DNA from: Turbatrix aceti
Lineage: Eukaryota > Nematoda > Chromadorea > Rhabditida > Panagrolaimidae
Direction of reading: 5' to 3'
NCBI GenBank assembly: GCA_963969345.1
Contig: OZ017769.1
Span: forward strand, 3,291,600 to 3,355,599
DNA length: 64,000 bases
Shown one piece after another: positions 21,101 to 32,806 of the stretch. Numbering within the stretch: position 1 is the stretch's first letter; every line of letters begins with the position of its first letter. The notes under the pieces were generated by a model. That model searched no databases. It worked only from the letters and a program-made list of their open reading frames with translations, and was not told the DNA's origin. The position numbers were made by a program, and so were the translations under genes.

Positions 21101-24100
21101 TTTTTTTGTAGTTTTTCGGATTTTTTTTTGATTTTTTAACTTTTTCACGAATTTTTAATTTTTTTGGTTAATTATGTTTTTTTTTTTCAAATTTCTTATG
21201 CACTTATCACTCTTACGTCACATCCTACAGTATTTTATAGTCATTTTTTTCTCCCATCTTTGGTGGTATTTTTGTACCCGTGCCCTATGATTAAAAATTT
21301 ATTTTATCGTTTTTATGCGCAAAAAAAAATTAATCACCTCTCCCTAATTTCCAATATTGTCGTTTATTTTGTTTTCTAATGGGCTGCGTGAGGCCATTAA
21401 AAAGTTGTTAATTTGGTTTTAACCAACTGTACACTTGTCAGGAGATCGGGGGTATGTGTAGAAAATTCTTATTGCCCTTCTTCTTTTATGATCCTTTTTT
21501 TCCATCCTCTCCCTCTTCTTCCCAAAAACTTGGTATGTATTTAGAATCGCCTTGCATACATGTTCCGGCGATGATGACGATTGTGATGATGACGGTTAGG
21601 GGGGTGGTGGTGGTAGTGGTTGTAGTTGTACGCTCAGCCACCAACAGATACCCTCATACGCACATTAGACTCATTAATTACGACCGCTGCCGAGTCATGT
21701 TTTTGATCAGATAACAACGCCTAACATGGCGAAAACATTGTGTACGTACAAGGAGTAGATTAATTCCGGTTTGAAGCTCCTGACAGACTTCTGGCAGCAG
21801 TGGGGTGGCTGGCGTGCAACTGTTTCCGAGGTCATCAGTCAAGCTATTGTTCTTTCTTCGACCCTACCATGCCTGACTTTTTTTTCTGGGGTCTGTTTGT
21901 TGTTAGATAAAAAAACATTCCATCAAGCAAAGCAGCCCACAGCCAACAGCGGTCAACTCAACTCAACTCAACGGCCTTCCCCGTCTGTCTCTTTTTTTGT
22001 TTCCTGTTACCTTATCGCAAGTTTGAATCACACCGGACGCAGCAGCATACATATTTATTATCTGACTTCTGTGTCTTCTTCGCAGCGGGAGGAAACGATA
22101 AATATTGGCGCATTACATCATATTTTGTGATAAACACATCCAAAAGTTGTGTTGTTCCGCATAACGGACGCTCGCAGGCAGTATAAATTATCCATCAATT
22201 TTTGTTTTATTGCGACACAATTATTAGCAGACAGTGTGTAAAACGGATGAATGACATGACATGAGAGATATGGAATCTTTTTTTTCCCGACAACGATGAC
22301 GATGTCAATCGGCAGCAGCCCAGGCGCACGGTAAAATTAATTAATATCCCATCAGAAAAATAAGTCATAAAAGAGCCACAAACAACAGAAAATTGGGTGG
22401 ATTCTGTAGAAAAATGAGAAACAGGATTCTGGCGGGATTTTTCTTTCTTTCTTTTGGACCTGGAAGTTTCCCCAATATTTTTTTGCATGTTTTGATGATG
22501 TAAAAACATATTTTTTGCACGCTGTGAACAGAAACATGAATACTAGCAAGATTGTGGTCTGACGATAAAATTTTGTTGCGTGTGATTTACAACTGCGATA
22601 GACGATAGGTGCCCGGGCTACTGCTGCTTGTAGATGATTGTTGCCAAAAAAAAGATGAATAAGATGCAAACAAAAGTTGTTGAACGATGTAACCGTATTC
22701 AAACAAGATTCTAGTGTTCTTTGAATTCTGAATACGGTCAGAAAAAAACGTGCAAATCTGTTTTGAGAATATGTGTATTTATATTTAAGTTTTTAAGTCG
22801 AATGAGAAATAGTACACAAGTACACTGACTTTTTTCTAAATATTTTAAAAAGATGCATTGCATTTTGCATTTTTAATCGCATTAAAATGAGAATGAGAAA
22901 AAGAAGAAGTTCACAGAGTGCATTACATATTTATCTCCTCTCCTCTTTTTTTCTATAATACTACTTGATTTTGTGATTTTGGTACTTGATACCTACCCTT
23001 CAATTCAAAAACGGAGAGGAGATCTAAAGTACTAGTGGTGTTGGTTGGTGACACGACGACAAGTACCCTAGACTACCCACGGGTGAATGGGAAAAAGCAA
23101 TAATACCTAATTTATGAACGTATTTGAATGAACAAAAATTCACTGACAACGACGACACAGTTCCCAGAGACATGTAATATCTGGTATCATGCACGTATAC
23201 TTGTCACAAAATTTATGAGTGCCTGAAAAAAAATGTGAACAATATTTATTTCATGTTTGAACAAACTACAGAAAAAAATGATTTTTTACCTGTTTTTTTA
23301 GGTCAAAAACCTCGTTCAATTTAAATTTCGTGAACTCCGGGATCAAAGACGACTTGGGCTTGATGAACTTGTTCAGACGGCCGTCGGATGCCGGGATCGG
23401 GATTTGGAGTCATTTTTTGATGACTTGACCGATCTTGGACAGGCAAATGTTTCTTCGTCGTCGGATGATTCACACAGGCAAAACAGAGGAGAGACGTCGT
23501 CTTCCGGGGCTTCGCCGTACACCAGCGATGACGAGGGAGCCGCGAGCACCGATCCAGCGGCCAGCAACCGTGAAAAAAGGCAGCCGAGACGGGTCCGGAC
23601 CTATCACGGCACGGAAGACACTTCACAGCCGAGGGAATCCATTCGAAGACACACTACAGTACCCAAGTTCAGAAAAGGATCAAGATCAACGTCTGTCGTT
23701 GAATTTGAAGACCTTGCGGATGCGGAATGGAGGAAGCTGAATCTCAGGCAGTCACCCAAGGTCCGGAAGGCGACGAAGAAGCTGATCACCGAGAGCGTGG
23801 CCCTGAGGGTGGAGAACAACCGACTCAAGTCTACTATTGCTCAGTGAGTTCATTTTTGGGGTTTGAAATGAATTTTTGGACAAATTTGGGGTTTTAGACA
23901 AGAAATGACGATAGCGGCACTGAAATCACGAAAAATGCCGGTTGCTGAGACGACGGAGAAACTCGAATCACTTCGCCAAAAGCAGCAGGATGTCGAACTC
24001 AAGGGTCAGCAGCTTCGCAAGGACATGGACGATTTTGAGGAGAAACAACGCAGGATAAAGGCTGCTTTCGACGAACGAGAGGTTGGTTCGATTATTTTTT

Positions 24101-26345
24101 TTTGTAATTAACTGCTTTAAAAATTTTTCTTGGCGATTTTAATTAATTTTTTGAATTACGGTAGAATTTGTAAAAATCGTACTTTGCAGTTTTATGTTAG
24201 TTGACGGACGGTAACCATATTTTTTTATTATACTTTCCCCTTCGAAGACAACTTTCACCCGAGTTTTTTTCCACCACTCCCCTCCCTCTCTCTTGACCGA
24301 ACGTAATCTGGGAAAAAAACTTGGTTAAACTTGGACGAGTTAATCGTGTCACACTGTTTTGTATGTATAAGGGTTATAATTGATGGCAGGCGACAGATAG
24401 AGGGGTCGTTATCGGGCTACGATGACTAAAAACGCATGTTTGAGTATTCTACGCTTGTCGACACGTCGGACGTTGGGTTCTGGCGCATCCATCGTCCATC
24501 GCTGCAGGACGCCGTCGTCTAATCTGGTGCTGTCAAGTGGGCAAAGGGGGAGACTCCCACGAGGGATGATGACGACGACAACGACGACGACGTGCGCAGA
24601 AGGCAGAAGATACCCGCTGTGAGGCGATCACCTGTTGCGAGAAGGCACCGTATGTTTATACACTTGTATATTAGTGCTGCTTTTCTTTGGTGGCTTTGGT
24701 CTTTGTTGCCGGTTGCGTGTCGTGTCATCTCTCGAGCTTGACAGCGAGGTCGACGGAGACGAGAGACGGACGATCTGGGGAGGGGTACTTGACTCCTTAG
24801 CACCTCTAATTCGATAAATACCTATTTATTTTGCATTCTTCTTTGGGGTTGCCGATTGCAAAGAAAGGATAGACCAATGCTACTGTGACTGAATGGATTA
24901 GATCCTTTTTACGGTGTGCATCCCCCAAATTCTCCAACGGAAGCGATATTGTATAATATTTTTAGTAGTAAAAAGTTGACAGTCATTTATTGTGTTGATT
25001 TTTTTAAGAGACAGAAGGTATTTAGAAACGGAGAAACGACGACTTATGACTTTATTGCCGGCTTGCATTGTTGGCGCGCACTTGGTAGGGGTCGTAAAAG
25101 GCGCACGACTCGTCTTCGGGGTGTTATGCAACACGCTAGGGTCAGGAGTTGATGGGTTGATGACTTCCTTGCTAAATATTAACCAACCGGAGACCATTGT
25201 ATTTAGTCAGAGAGTTACGATAGATATTACACTTCCCACCTTTACGGCCAGGCCAGGTCAGGGCATGCCAGCTAAAATCAAATGTATTATACATAAAAAT
25301 AAATGTCGAAAGACAACAAACACCCCTTTTTTTTCTGTGTGTGCCATTGTCATTCTCGATGACGATTGATGGCACACCGGAGAAACTAGTCAATGATAGG
25401 GAAGGTGTACGGTAGCCCAGAACTCGCTTAAGTGGCCTAATGAAGGGGTTGGTCGCAGAAGAAGACATGAAACACGGCACACCGACATCTGTTGCACCAA
25501 CACCATCAATTAGGGTTAGAGCATCGCTTACGGGATTATCCGGAGTCTCGGAGGGTCAGGCTGTAATTTAGAAGGCCACCAAGGGGCGCGGAAGCTGGAA
25601 AGCATGCGCCTAGCTTGTTTTTTTCTTCTTTGACGGTTGGTGGCTAATCCTGGACGTAACAAAGAAGGCATACCGACACGAGATTGTTGATCTGATCGAA
25701 TTTGAAGGGGAATCAATTGGTCATCTAATGTCAGGTGTATAACTACCGTAATCCATTTGAACCGGTAGAAAAGATAGATACAGTTGCGACAAAGGAAGAA
25801 AACAAATATTTGGAGTGACAAGTGAGTAGTTTTGTTTTGGCAGTCAATGATGCGAAAACACTCGAGACGAGATTTTTTGTCTGTTTTCTCTTTGAAGATG
25901 GAAGATATGCGCCCGCTCTCGGGTTGATGATCGCTCGTCATCCAATCTCACCTGGGATAGGCACCTTTGATGCGGTCATTAGTCGTAGTCAATGAACCGG
26001 AAGGAAACAAAAGTTTTGAGTTTTGATCAACAATAATGGTAGCAAATGCAAACAAATAAATTAAAAAATAAATATTTTTCAGGCAGCTCTCGTTCAACGC
26101 GAAACCGAGCTAGAAACACGTCTCCGCTTTGCCCAGCCGGTATCCCTTCGATCCGGATCGTGCGTCTTCCAGGAGAGCCCAGTGTGAGTTTGCAGGCCAC
26201 AGACTTTTTAAACGGATATTTTTTTTGTTGCAGAAACGATCCGGCGAGAATCGCCCTTCCACCATCCCAGCTTCTTGCTACGGCAACGAGTCCGATCATG
26301 CAGTCACTCGCCTCTAAAACCGAAACCAAGAAGCGCAAGGGCTGA
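6189..26345 (+). CDS. Large RhoGEF, long isoform (DH-PH-coiled coil)
   Basis: Exons joined by phase: 6189-6337, 9612-10180, 10809-11188, 11716-12023, 12732-13532, 14256-14325, 14611-14755, 18127-18262, 18763-18881, 19122-19966, 20441-20741, 20797-20957, 23302-23843, 23898-24081, 26083-26183, 26234-26345. They give an open 1,640-residue protein. The first 800 or so residues are low-complexity, Ser/Pro/Asp-rich. The Dbl homology domain starts at ELYKTEKEHV (about residue 893) and runs about 180 residues; a PH domain follows, ending near the invariant Trp (ENW, about 1220). A coiled coil (VENNRLK, ALVQRETELETRL) lies near the end, followed by a basic KKRKG tail. DH-PH proteins load GTP onto Rho-family GTPases at membranes and the cytoskeleton. 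The layout resembles the Lbc-like group (ARHGEF2/18/28, AKAP13), but the specific orthologue is unclear. Confidence 0.78.
7790..8115 (+). repeat. Degenerate tandem repeat with TGTTACT core (RhoGEF intron 1)
   Basis: ATGTTACT or TGTTACT recurs at least eight times in about 320 bp, often followed by TTCGG or CGC and alternating with GAGTAAT and AATCGTAAAT-like segments and a GAGGGAAAAAA block. Copies are imperfect and spaced 30-70 bp apart. The rest of this 3.27-kb intron (6338-9611) is T-rich with no convincing exon. Confidence 0.6.
8926..8965. repeat. Near-perfect hairpin in RhoGEF intron 1
   Basis: The arms ACTTTTTGGG(GG)CGATTGAT and ATCAATCGCCCAAAAAGT pair over 18 bp with one 2-nt bulge and a 2-nt loop. 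No function is known. It sits in the intron after the first exon. Confidence 0.6.
11251..11710 (+). repeat. 60-bp tandem repeat (RhoGEF intron 3)
   Basis: The start ACGTTTGAATATTTAATTTT recurs at 11251, 11310, 11370, 11430 and 11490, each followed by ATTTTGAACAGTTTTTTAAA. The first four units are nearly identical with a 59-60-bp period; decayed copies continue at about 11552, 11607 and 11698. The last copy runs into the splice acceptor of the exon at 11716. Confidence 0.85.
14847..15883. mobile_element. Palindromic foldback/MITE-like element in a RhoGEF intron
   Basis: Two arms of roughly 500 bp are inverted copies of each other. The left end TAGACAGTCTGCGAGCCGAT (14851-14870) is mirrored at 15860-15879, and inner blocks such as AGACCCTAAGGG/CCCTTAGGGTCT and GATTCTGGAGATTTGG also mirror. 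The centre is a GCGC-rich run near 15350-15375. Both ends are flanked by TTAA (14847-14850 and 15880-15883); because TA is also present, a TTAA (piggyBac-type) or TA (Tc1/mariner-type) target duplication are both possible. The element has no transposase frame, so it would be non-autonomous. The arms have diverged by small changes, so it is not brand new. Confidence 0.85.
16127..16347 (+). CDS. Alternative (probably first) coding exon of the RhoGEF
   Basis: An open stretch starts after a good acceptor (TTTCTTTCATCAG, ending 16126), contains an ATG at 16158 (MKKRGSFFADRESVKRV...) and ends at donor A|GTAAGT after 16347 in phase 1, which joins cleanly to exon 18127. It cannot follow the exon ending at 14755: that exon ends in phase 1, while this one is open only when entered in phase 2. 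It is therefore either a trans-spliced first exon starting at 16158, or used after a phase-2 exon such as the one ending 13532. Residues after the Met are basic then acidic, with no domain recognised. Confidence 0.55.
16916..17870 (+). CDS. Alternative first coding exon of the RhoGEF (short isoform, 1,151 residues)
   Basis: An ATG at 16916 opens 318 codons of Ser/Pro-rich sequence with acidic (DEEDEDDEE) and basic (KIKYWKARMSNK) patches. An in-frame TGA at 16892 precedes it and there is no AG between the two, so no splice acceptor can lead into this frame: the ATG must be a true start. The donor in phase 1 is either at 17870 (G|GTAGTT) or 17852 (G|GTTGGG); both join in frame to exon 18127. 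The resulting protein has the DH domain at about 404-586, PH at about 610-742 and coiled coil at about 1000-1097. The promoter should lie between 16350 and 16915. Confidence 0.65.
20958..23301 (+). other. Large RhoGEF intron without other features
   Basis: The 2.3-kb intron between the exon ending 20957 and the exon starting 23302. It is T-rich with a GATGATGACG...GTGGTGGTGG microsatellite near 21570-21625 and a short inverted repeat around CCGTATTC/GAATACGG (22690-22738). I see no coding exon in it. The 2.0-kb intron 24082-26082 is similar. Confidence 0.4.
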
Positions 26346-27110
26346 ATGAAGCTCGGCGAAGACAAAGAAGAAGAAAAAATTGTAGTAGCTGGTTCAAGTG
26401 CATCATGCACGCACGCAGATGACCGACCCAACCAACCAACCTGCATCATCATCATCATCGACATCACCTGTTTTGTTTGTTTGTTTGTTCATCATCTTCA
26501 TCTCATCGGGAATTACTCAACTCAAACTTTTTGGAAAACTTCATACACGCACACACACACAACACACTCTACTCTGTTTCCCTTTCTCTCTCCTTTTCCA
26601 CCGGTAGCGTTTGTCCTCTCCTTTTCCCGACAAAAAACAGCAGCAAACCGCAGTTAGCGGTTTTACCCTTTTTTTTTACCAATTATTATTTCATCCTCAA
26701 TTTTTTTTGTCTAAAGAAACTAATAATCCATCCATCAGCATTCCGTTCCGTTGATTCACCGTGACGAGAGTATGTTAATACAGTTTTTTGGTTACGTGGA
26801 ACAATTTTTTGGAAAATTGGGATTTTGGCATTTTTTGGGGGTTTGAAGAAGAAAATTTTTGGAATTGGGAATTTTTTAGGGGTTTGAAGGCGATTTTTTT
26901 ATATTTGGGGATTTTGTAATTTTTTTGGGGATTTCAAGAAAAAAAGTTTGAAAATTGGAATTTTCGAATTTTTTGGGATTTCAAGGATAAAGTTTTGGGA
27001 TTCGAATTTCTTTGGGGTTTGAAGGACGAAAAATGACAAGAAAGTGGATCATTTTCGGGTTTTGGAAGTTTTTTGGGGTGCTGGAGGTCGAAAAATGACG
27101 AGAACAGAGT
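26346..27110. other. 3' region between RhoGEF and the heat-shock-type mini-gene
   Basis: The genes converge here. It carries ATCATCATC and CACACAC microsatellites (26440-26565) and, from 26790 to 27070, a loose repeat of TTTTTGGGG/TTTGAAG blocks. No gene is seen. Confidence 0.4.
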
Positions 27111-27427
27111 TCACTCGGCCCCAGCGCCTCCACGGAGCGTTGCAGCCCACTTCTTGTGAAGCACGGCATCGCTGACGCGCTGCCCGGGCTGGAGAGCAGC
27201 ATCAGAGGCTTTGTGCTTGTAGCGGCCCTTCTCGTCGACGTCGTCGTAGCCGTCGATGCGGGTGTCCAAATTAAACGGAGGACGATCGGTCAGCGAAGAA
27301 GAATTTGTTGTTGTTGTGGATGATTTTTTACCGTTTCCTGAACAAAAAAATCATTTTTCTACAAAATCGTTTTTTTGGCATTTAGCTTACGTTTGGAAGA
27401 GTTGGAACGCTTCTTTCCGGCCGTCAT
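27111..27427 (-). CDS. Unknown 87-residue protein behind a heat-shock promoter
   Basis: Exons 27427-27391 and 27337-27111 (intron gtaagc...gttcag, phase 1) give 87 residues: basic start MTAGKKRSNSSKR, a Ser/Thr-rich stretch, then a conserved-looking charged C-terminal half (RIDGYDDVDEKGRYKHK, then ASDAALQPGQRVSDAVLHKKW) ending GGAGAE. There is no signal peptide, membrane segment or known domain, so it is probably cytosolic or nuclear. An acceptor (TTTTTTGCAG, ending 27467) precedes the ATG by 39 nt, consistent with trans-splicing. About 360 bp upstream are a perfect three-unit heat-shock element and a TATA box facing this gene. A stress-induced role is therefore inferred, but the biochemical function is unknown. 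Confidence 0.72.
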
Positions 27428-27766
27428 CTTATATTTTTTTGTGAGCGACGTAAAAAATATCTGTGCCTGCAAAAAAGTGTTGTCTAGCGTCTTCAAATCG
27501 ATTTTTGGGACTGACTGAGAATTTTTTTGGTTTAGAGTGCAAGACGATTTTTAAGCGGCTAAAAGGTGTAAGCCCAGTCAAGTCAGCCAGGTGATAAAGG
27601 TAGCGAAACTGCGTCACTGTTTTTTTGAGGATTTTCAACGACACGCAAAGTACAAGGACAAAAATCAAAAAAATCGCTATTTTAAAAAATATTTTTGTCA
27701 ATACAATATTTAAAAAAAATGAATAAAAATCCGACTGACCGGCAGACGAAGCGGCGCGTGTGCATG

Positions 27767-27803
27767 TTTTTTATATCCCCAGGCAACGTTTTCTGGAACA
27801 TTC
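27767..27803 (-). promoter_or_regulatory. Heat-shock element plus TATA box
   Basis: TTC-tg-GAA-ca-TTC at 27791-27803 matches the nTTCnnGAAnnTTCn heat-shock factor site exactly. On the minus strand it is followed 15 bp later by TATAAAAAA (27775-27767). This is the classical order for a heat-inducible gene transcribed leftward into the 87-residue gene. Confidence 0.72.
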
Positions 27804-27809
27804 CATGAC

Positions 27810-30499
27810 GCATGTTGTCCGATAGCATTCACATGCCCGCCCCGTTGGATTGTTGGTTGCCGGGTGCCGAAGATGTTTCCACGTCAACTATAATAAATAC
27901 CTGCTTTTGTTTGTTTATCTCCCCCGTTGTCCAGAAATTGTACGAATTTTTTTCATTCCATGACGACGTATTTATGTACTATGTATAATAGTATAATATT
28001 TATTTATTTATTTTTACAAACAAATCTGCGTCGGCACGAGGACCCTTGACTCATAGTCACTCGGCGCCATCGTTGCCTCTGCCGTTGCCGCTGCCGCCCA
28101 GTCATTTATTGTCATTCATTGTCCACGAGCCGAGAAAAGCGATTTGCATGCGAAAATGAAGAAGAAGAAGAAAAAGACGCCAACGTCACGGATCTGGGTG
28201 GATTAGCCGTAGCCGTAGCTCGCGATCGGTTAAGTCGGCACAGTGCTTGAGTTGAGGATGATCCCGGATGCCAAGGATGGACGATATGACCAGGCTAAGA
28301 TCCGTTTATGCCATCGAGTCGAGTGTCTTTCAGTGCTTCATTCACCTTGCCCCCCCCCCCAAAAAAAAAACAAAGCAACAACAGTAAACTTTTTTTTTCT
28401 TTGTATTTAAAATTTTTTTCTGTCAACAGTTTTTGGAGCTCATCTTGCTTTTCCCCGATTCCGCAGCTGTTGCCAGCCCCCAGAATTCTGGTGCTGAGGA
28501 AAGGAGCGCGAACATAAATCAAAATCAAAATCACAACGCGACCGGAGACCGACAACGAGTTTACAAGTCGTTGAACAAGCAAGCACAATAACTGATAAGA
28601 CACAAAAACGCCCCACTCTTGTCCCGTAGGCTTTTTTTTCAGAACATGCCGGATTACGTCCTCTCACGCTTCTTATCAGGAAAAGCGATACGTTCACTTT
28701 TTCGCATGCATAGTTCGTCGTTGTTAGACAACAAAAAAAACATACAACTCATTTTTTGTGTTGTAAATTTTTTTTTATCACAAATGGAATTTTTTACAAA
28801 TTGCAAAAAAATGAAAAATTTTGGGGACTGCAAAAAGCACAAATTACGATCATCCGGTGTACATAAATATTTCAGTCCCCAAAAGTTATTACAATCGGTC
28901 GCAGAGTTGACAAGTCAGTTGCCAGCCAAATTGTGCCGTGTGCAGCCTCTCAAGTTGCACAATTCCTGGCTGTTGTGACACGACGAAGACAGCGACAGTT
29001 TACAACTCATCTTCATCCCTTACGCAACGACGAGGTCGAGATTAGGGCAAGACAGATCGTTTCTTGTTTATGTAATCTGACCCTTGTCTTTCTTATGTAC
29101 CGGAAAAAAGTTTAGGGTTCTGGATGAAATTTTTCTCCGGATATTGTATAGGAAATTAGAAAAATTGTCCGCATGCTTCCTTCCTTCCGGAAAAAATAGA
29201 GAGTGATCTTGTTTGTCATTCCTATTTTCAATCCTAAAACATGCACAGCGAGCAGTGCAATCAACCAACCAACCAACAACCCAACTTGGAAGTTGGAAGA
29301 AGACCGGCCTCGACATTTGTTTTACGACTGGGAACGAGGTGATTAATGAAAGAAACATAAAAAGAGCTGTTGTTGCTCCTGTATAATATTACAAGCAGGT
29401 AACCCCCTCGTGTCGTGTTTTACAGACTGGTCTACCGTGTTCAAGAAATCAACCTAAACTGCATTCGTGGAATGGATATGGGAATCAATAAGTCCACATT
29501 TCACCTTTACACGTTTGCTCCACTCACTCAGAAAACTTCCATAACAAAAAAAACCTATTTGATAAGCGCGACGAAAACCATAATAATGGTTATAACTTAT
29601 AAAACTTATACATAACTTATAAGTTATATAACTTATGTAACTTATATAACATATATAACATATATAACTTATATAACTTATGTAACTTATGTAACTTGTA
29701 TAACGTATATAACTTATAACCGACCGCTGCCGCGGCGATGGGATGGGAAATTCACTTTTCCAGGTCTTATTATTATAAAACAATAGACTTTGATTTGAAA
29801 GTCAGGTGGTGGGCGGCATTTTGAATTTCCCACGTAAACACGAGGTTTTGAATAAATATTAATAAGCGATTAGTCATCCATCGATGAATAGACAAAAAAT
29901 ATCAAATAAGCAAGAATTCGCATGTTGAACGTAACAAAAAAAATTCCCCCTCATTTATGAAAACAATAGACCTTCCTTCTAGAAAACATAAAAAATTAAC
30001 CGTTACTCGTAGCCTTTAAATTAAATAATACGTTCACTCGAATTTTGTATTATACTCGTACTTTTCTGTTTGTATTTGTCATACAAATTATGTACGTGTG
30101 CATTCAATTCCTTTATTTCGCTTGGACCTTTAGACATTTTTCATGGTATACTGTAAGTTTTTTGAGTTAATACTGATTGAGGGGAAGGGAGTAGCGCGCG
30201 CGCGGAGTAGCAACACAAATAATACAAAGGATAGATGAAGAACAAAAAAAGTACAAAAAAAACGACTCGGGAGGACTTGGTAGAAGACGCGTGAATGGGT
30301 ACAAAAATATTGGGCCGGTCAGAAACTGTAGTGTAGTATGTATAAATTAATGAAGACAAAGATGATACTATTGGGAAAAAATATATCATAATTGACAAAG
30401 GAAAGGAAAGCTCGGAGCATGCACACATGTGTCACATTCTTACATTTTTCAGGTTACACACAAAAAAATTATCCGGGACAATACAAAAAAAAATATAGC
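27810..30499. other. Intergenic DNA without a recognised gene
   Basis: Between the heat-shock promoter and the Iroquois stop codon. It is AT-rich with a C11/A10 run near 28350-28370 and several short frames of no coding character. TTTATT at about 30111-30116 reads AATAAA on the minus strand and could be the Iroquois poly(A) signal. Confidence 0.4.
29590..29725. repeat. AT-rich short tandem repeat (TATAACTTA type)
   Basis: About 135 bp of degenerate 8-11-bp units based on TATAACTTA/TATGTAACTTA/TATATAACATA, including inverted copies such as AACTTATAAGTT. Confidence 0.75.
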
Positions 30500-32806
30500 C
30501 TAAGTGCTTGATGTTACCGCCCCGAGGGACGACGAGAGGAGAGGTTGCTGATGGGATGGAGCTGGTGGAGAAGACGCTGCTGAGGGCTGTATGGAAGCCA
30601 GGAGCGTTGGTGGAGGAGTTCCCGGGGCTGTGGACGTTGTTGATGTATCCGACGCTCCACTGCCGCTGCCAAAGTGCCCGCTACCGCCACCGCTTCCGCT
30701 GCCATTGCTGTTACGGTGCTGCTGGTGCTGGTGGTGGTGCTGGTGGTGGTTGTGGTGGTGGCTGTCTTTTGGCGCGTGATCAGGTGACGCGGAGGACGTC
30801 GCAGACGATGACCTCTCGTCTGTCGTCGTCGTGGCAGCCGATGCCGTTGAAAGATTTGCCGCCGCTGCCGATGTCATCGGTGTTTGATCTAAAGTTTATT
30901 TTTGAGTTAATTACTGTCAATTTTCTCATTCAATTTTCACCAGCTGTCAGCAGGTAAAAAACAAGGAAAGGTGCTTCTTTCAACTTTTCCGAAATTTCTT
31001 TGAACCCCAAAACTGCAGTTCAATGCCATTTTAATTAAAAATTAAAAATTAAAAAAAATATGTCTCAAAAATAAATTTTATTTGTTTTGTTCTCGCGCGA
31101 CAATTTTTTCTTTCCAAAAAGGTATGTAAGTATCTCCAAAAATTTTTATGTAATTTTGACGACTTTTCCTTCTCTTCTCCAATGATGTCGTCGTTGTCGT
31201 TAAACAACCCGCAGTTAAGTCGTTACCAGATACATAGATATTATATTCCCATGTCGTTTTACGTCTTCTTGATTTGGTTTGATAGCCCCCATCTACCCGT
31301 ATATGTATTACGCGCACAGATCGTAAATCAGGGGGAACGCCGGGGCCCAAGCCAGCCCAAGTTTGGATGGTATCTGAGCAAATAAATATCTATGTATGTA
31401 AGTACTTACCGCACGGCGTCGATGTCGACGTCACAGCAGCAAGAGGCGGTGTGCCGGGAGCAGAGGACGTCGAAGCGGGAGGAAAGCATGCCCCCGGCAG
31501 TCCGGCTCCTCCAGGACCTCCCTGGCCGTTCATGAAGAGGTTGAACATTGGCGGAAAGCCTCGGAGCATGGCTGCTACCTGGGCTTGTTGGTGGGCCTGG
31601 GCTGCGGCGGCTTGCTGCTGCATGAGGACCCCGTAGAGCTGGGGTGGCATTCGGTTTGCCATCGCCATGAGCATCGGGTTCGCCAGAGGGTTACCGAGAG
31701 CTGCCATGCCAGCTGCAGCGGCCGCGGCAGCTGCCATCTGGTCATTCGGGGTCGACATCGGCGGCGGAACATTCGGCGTACCAGATGCCGATTTCTGAAC
31801 TTCATCTGAATTTGGTTGACTGTTCTTTGACGCGTTTGAATCATTGGAAGCCGCGCTGTCCGCCCTGGGATTGAGTGTATCCGCGATAGACCAGATTTTT
31901 GCGCCTCCAGGTACAGATGCCTTCTTCGGAGAATCAAAATCAACGATGGAAGTATCCTCCCGGATCGACGATCCTAGCTGATCGATTTTAACTCCCTTAA
32001 GGTCATTAGAAGTATTAGCATCGGATTCAGCTTCTGCGTCGGCTTCGGCGTCCGCTTCAGCGTCAGAATCGTCGCCGCGACCGTTTCTCGGGGACCAGGT
32101 CATCTTGTTTTCCTTCTTCAGTCGTCGTCTGGCATTCGCGAACCACGTCGAAACCTGGAAAAAAGTACCAAATTCAGTCAATTGCCATTTTTCGAAATGC
32201 CATTTTTTTCAATTTCTCCAGAGTGCAACCAAATAAATAAATTGCAGACGACGAATGAAAAAAAGAAGAATTGCCTCCGCTCCGACAATGGCCTAATTGA
32301 CTGTTTCGCATTCGTTCGTTCGTTCGTATCTCGTCCACAAAAAAAGCCTACAACCCACAAAAAAAAGAATGAAAGTACCGTACCTGAGTGAGTGTCATGC
32401 CAGTGAGCATGGCAAGCATGACTTTCTCCGGCTTGGAGGGATAAGGATTTCGGCGATGCTCTGTTAGCCAGGATTTGAGGGGTTGCGTGATTTCACGTGT
32501 CGCATTTTTGCGTCTCCCACCGTCGAAAGCCGACAGGTAAGGATGGAATCCATTGGCCGCAGCGGAAGGATCGAGCATGAATTGTCTCGGAAACTGGGCC
32601 AGGACTTCAGGTGAGAGCTCAGGTGGAGGCATGTTTTGGCAGAGCGCGAACATCTGCGACATCTGAGCCTGCGCGAGAGCTCGGTTGAGCTGGGATTGCT
32701 GATCGAGACCACCCGGGCCCATGTTGAGCGGGAGCGGTGGTCTGAGGATGTTTCCGGTCGAGAATCCCGCAAAGGGAGGATGACGGAAGGGGTCGCCGTT
32801 GTTCAT
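30500..32806 (-). CDS. irx-1: Iroquois-class (TALE) homeobox transcription factor
   Basis: Exons 32806-32384, 32154-31410 and 30888-30500 give 518 residues in phase. The homeodomain is at about 97-159: [17 protein letters not shown], then [12 protein letters not shown] (the three-residue TALE loop), then [21 protein letters not shown] across the first splice; this is diagnostic of Iroquois. An acidic stretch ([16 protein letters not shown]) follows, then an Iro-box-like KIWSIADTL. The C-terminal part is poly-Ala, Pro/Met-rich, with a His/Gln run ([15 protein letters not shown]) and Gly/Ser stretch. Iroquois factors bind DNA in the nucleus and pattern neurons and other tissues. An acceptor (TTTTTTCAG) ends about 50 bp before the ATG; the frame stays open to it, so a further 5' exon is possible. 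The symbol is by homology. About 21 kb of gene-free DNA lies upstream. Confidence 0.92.
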
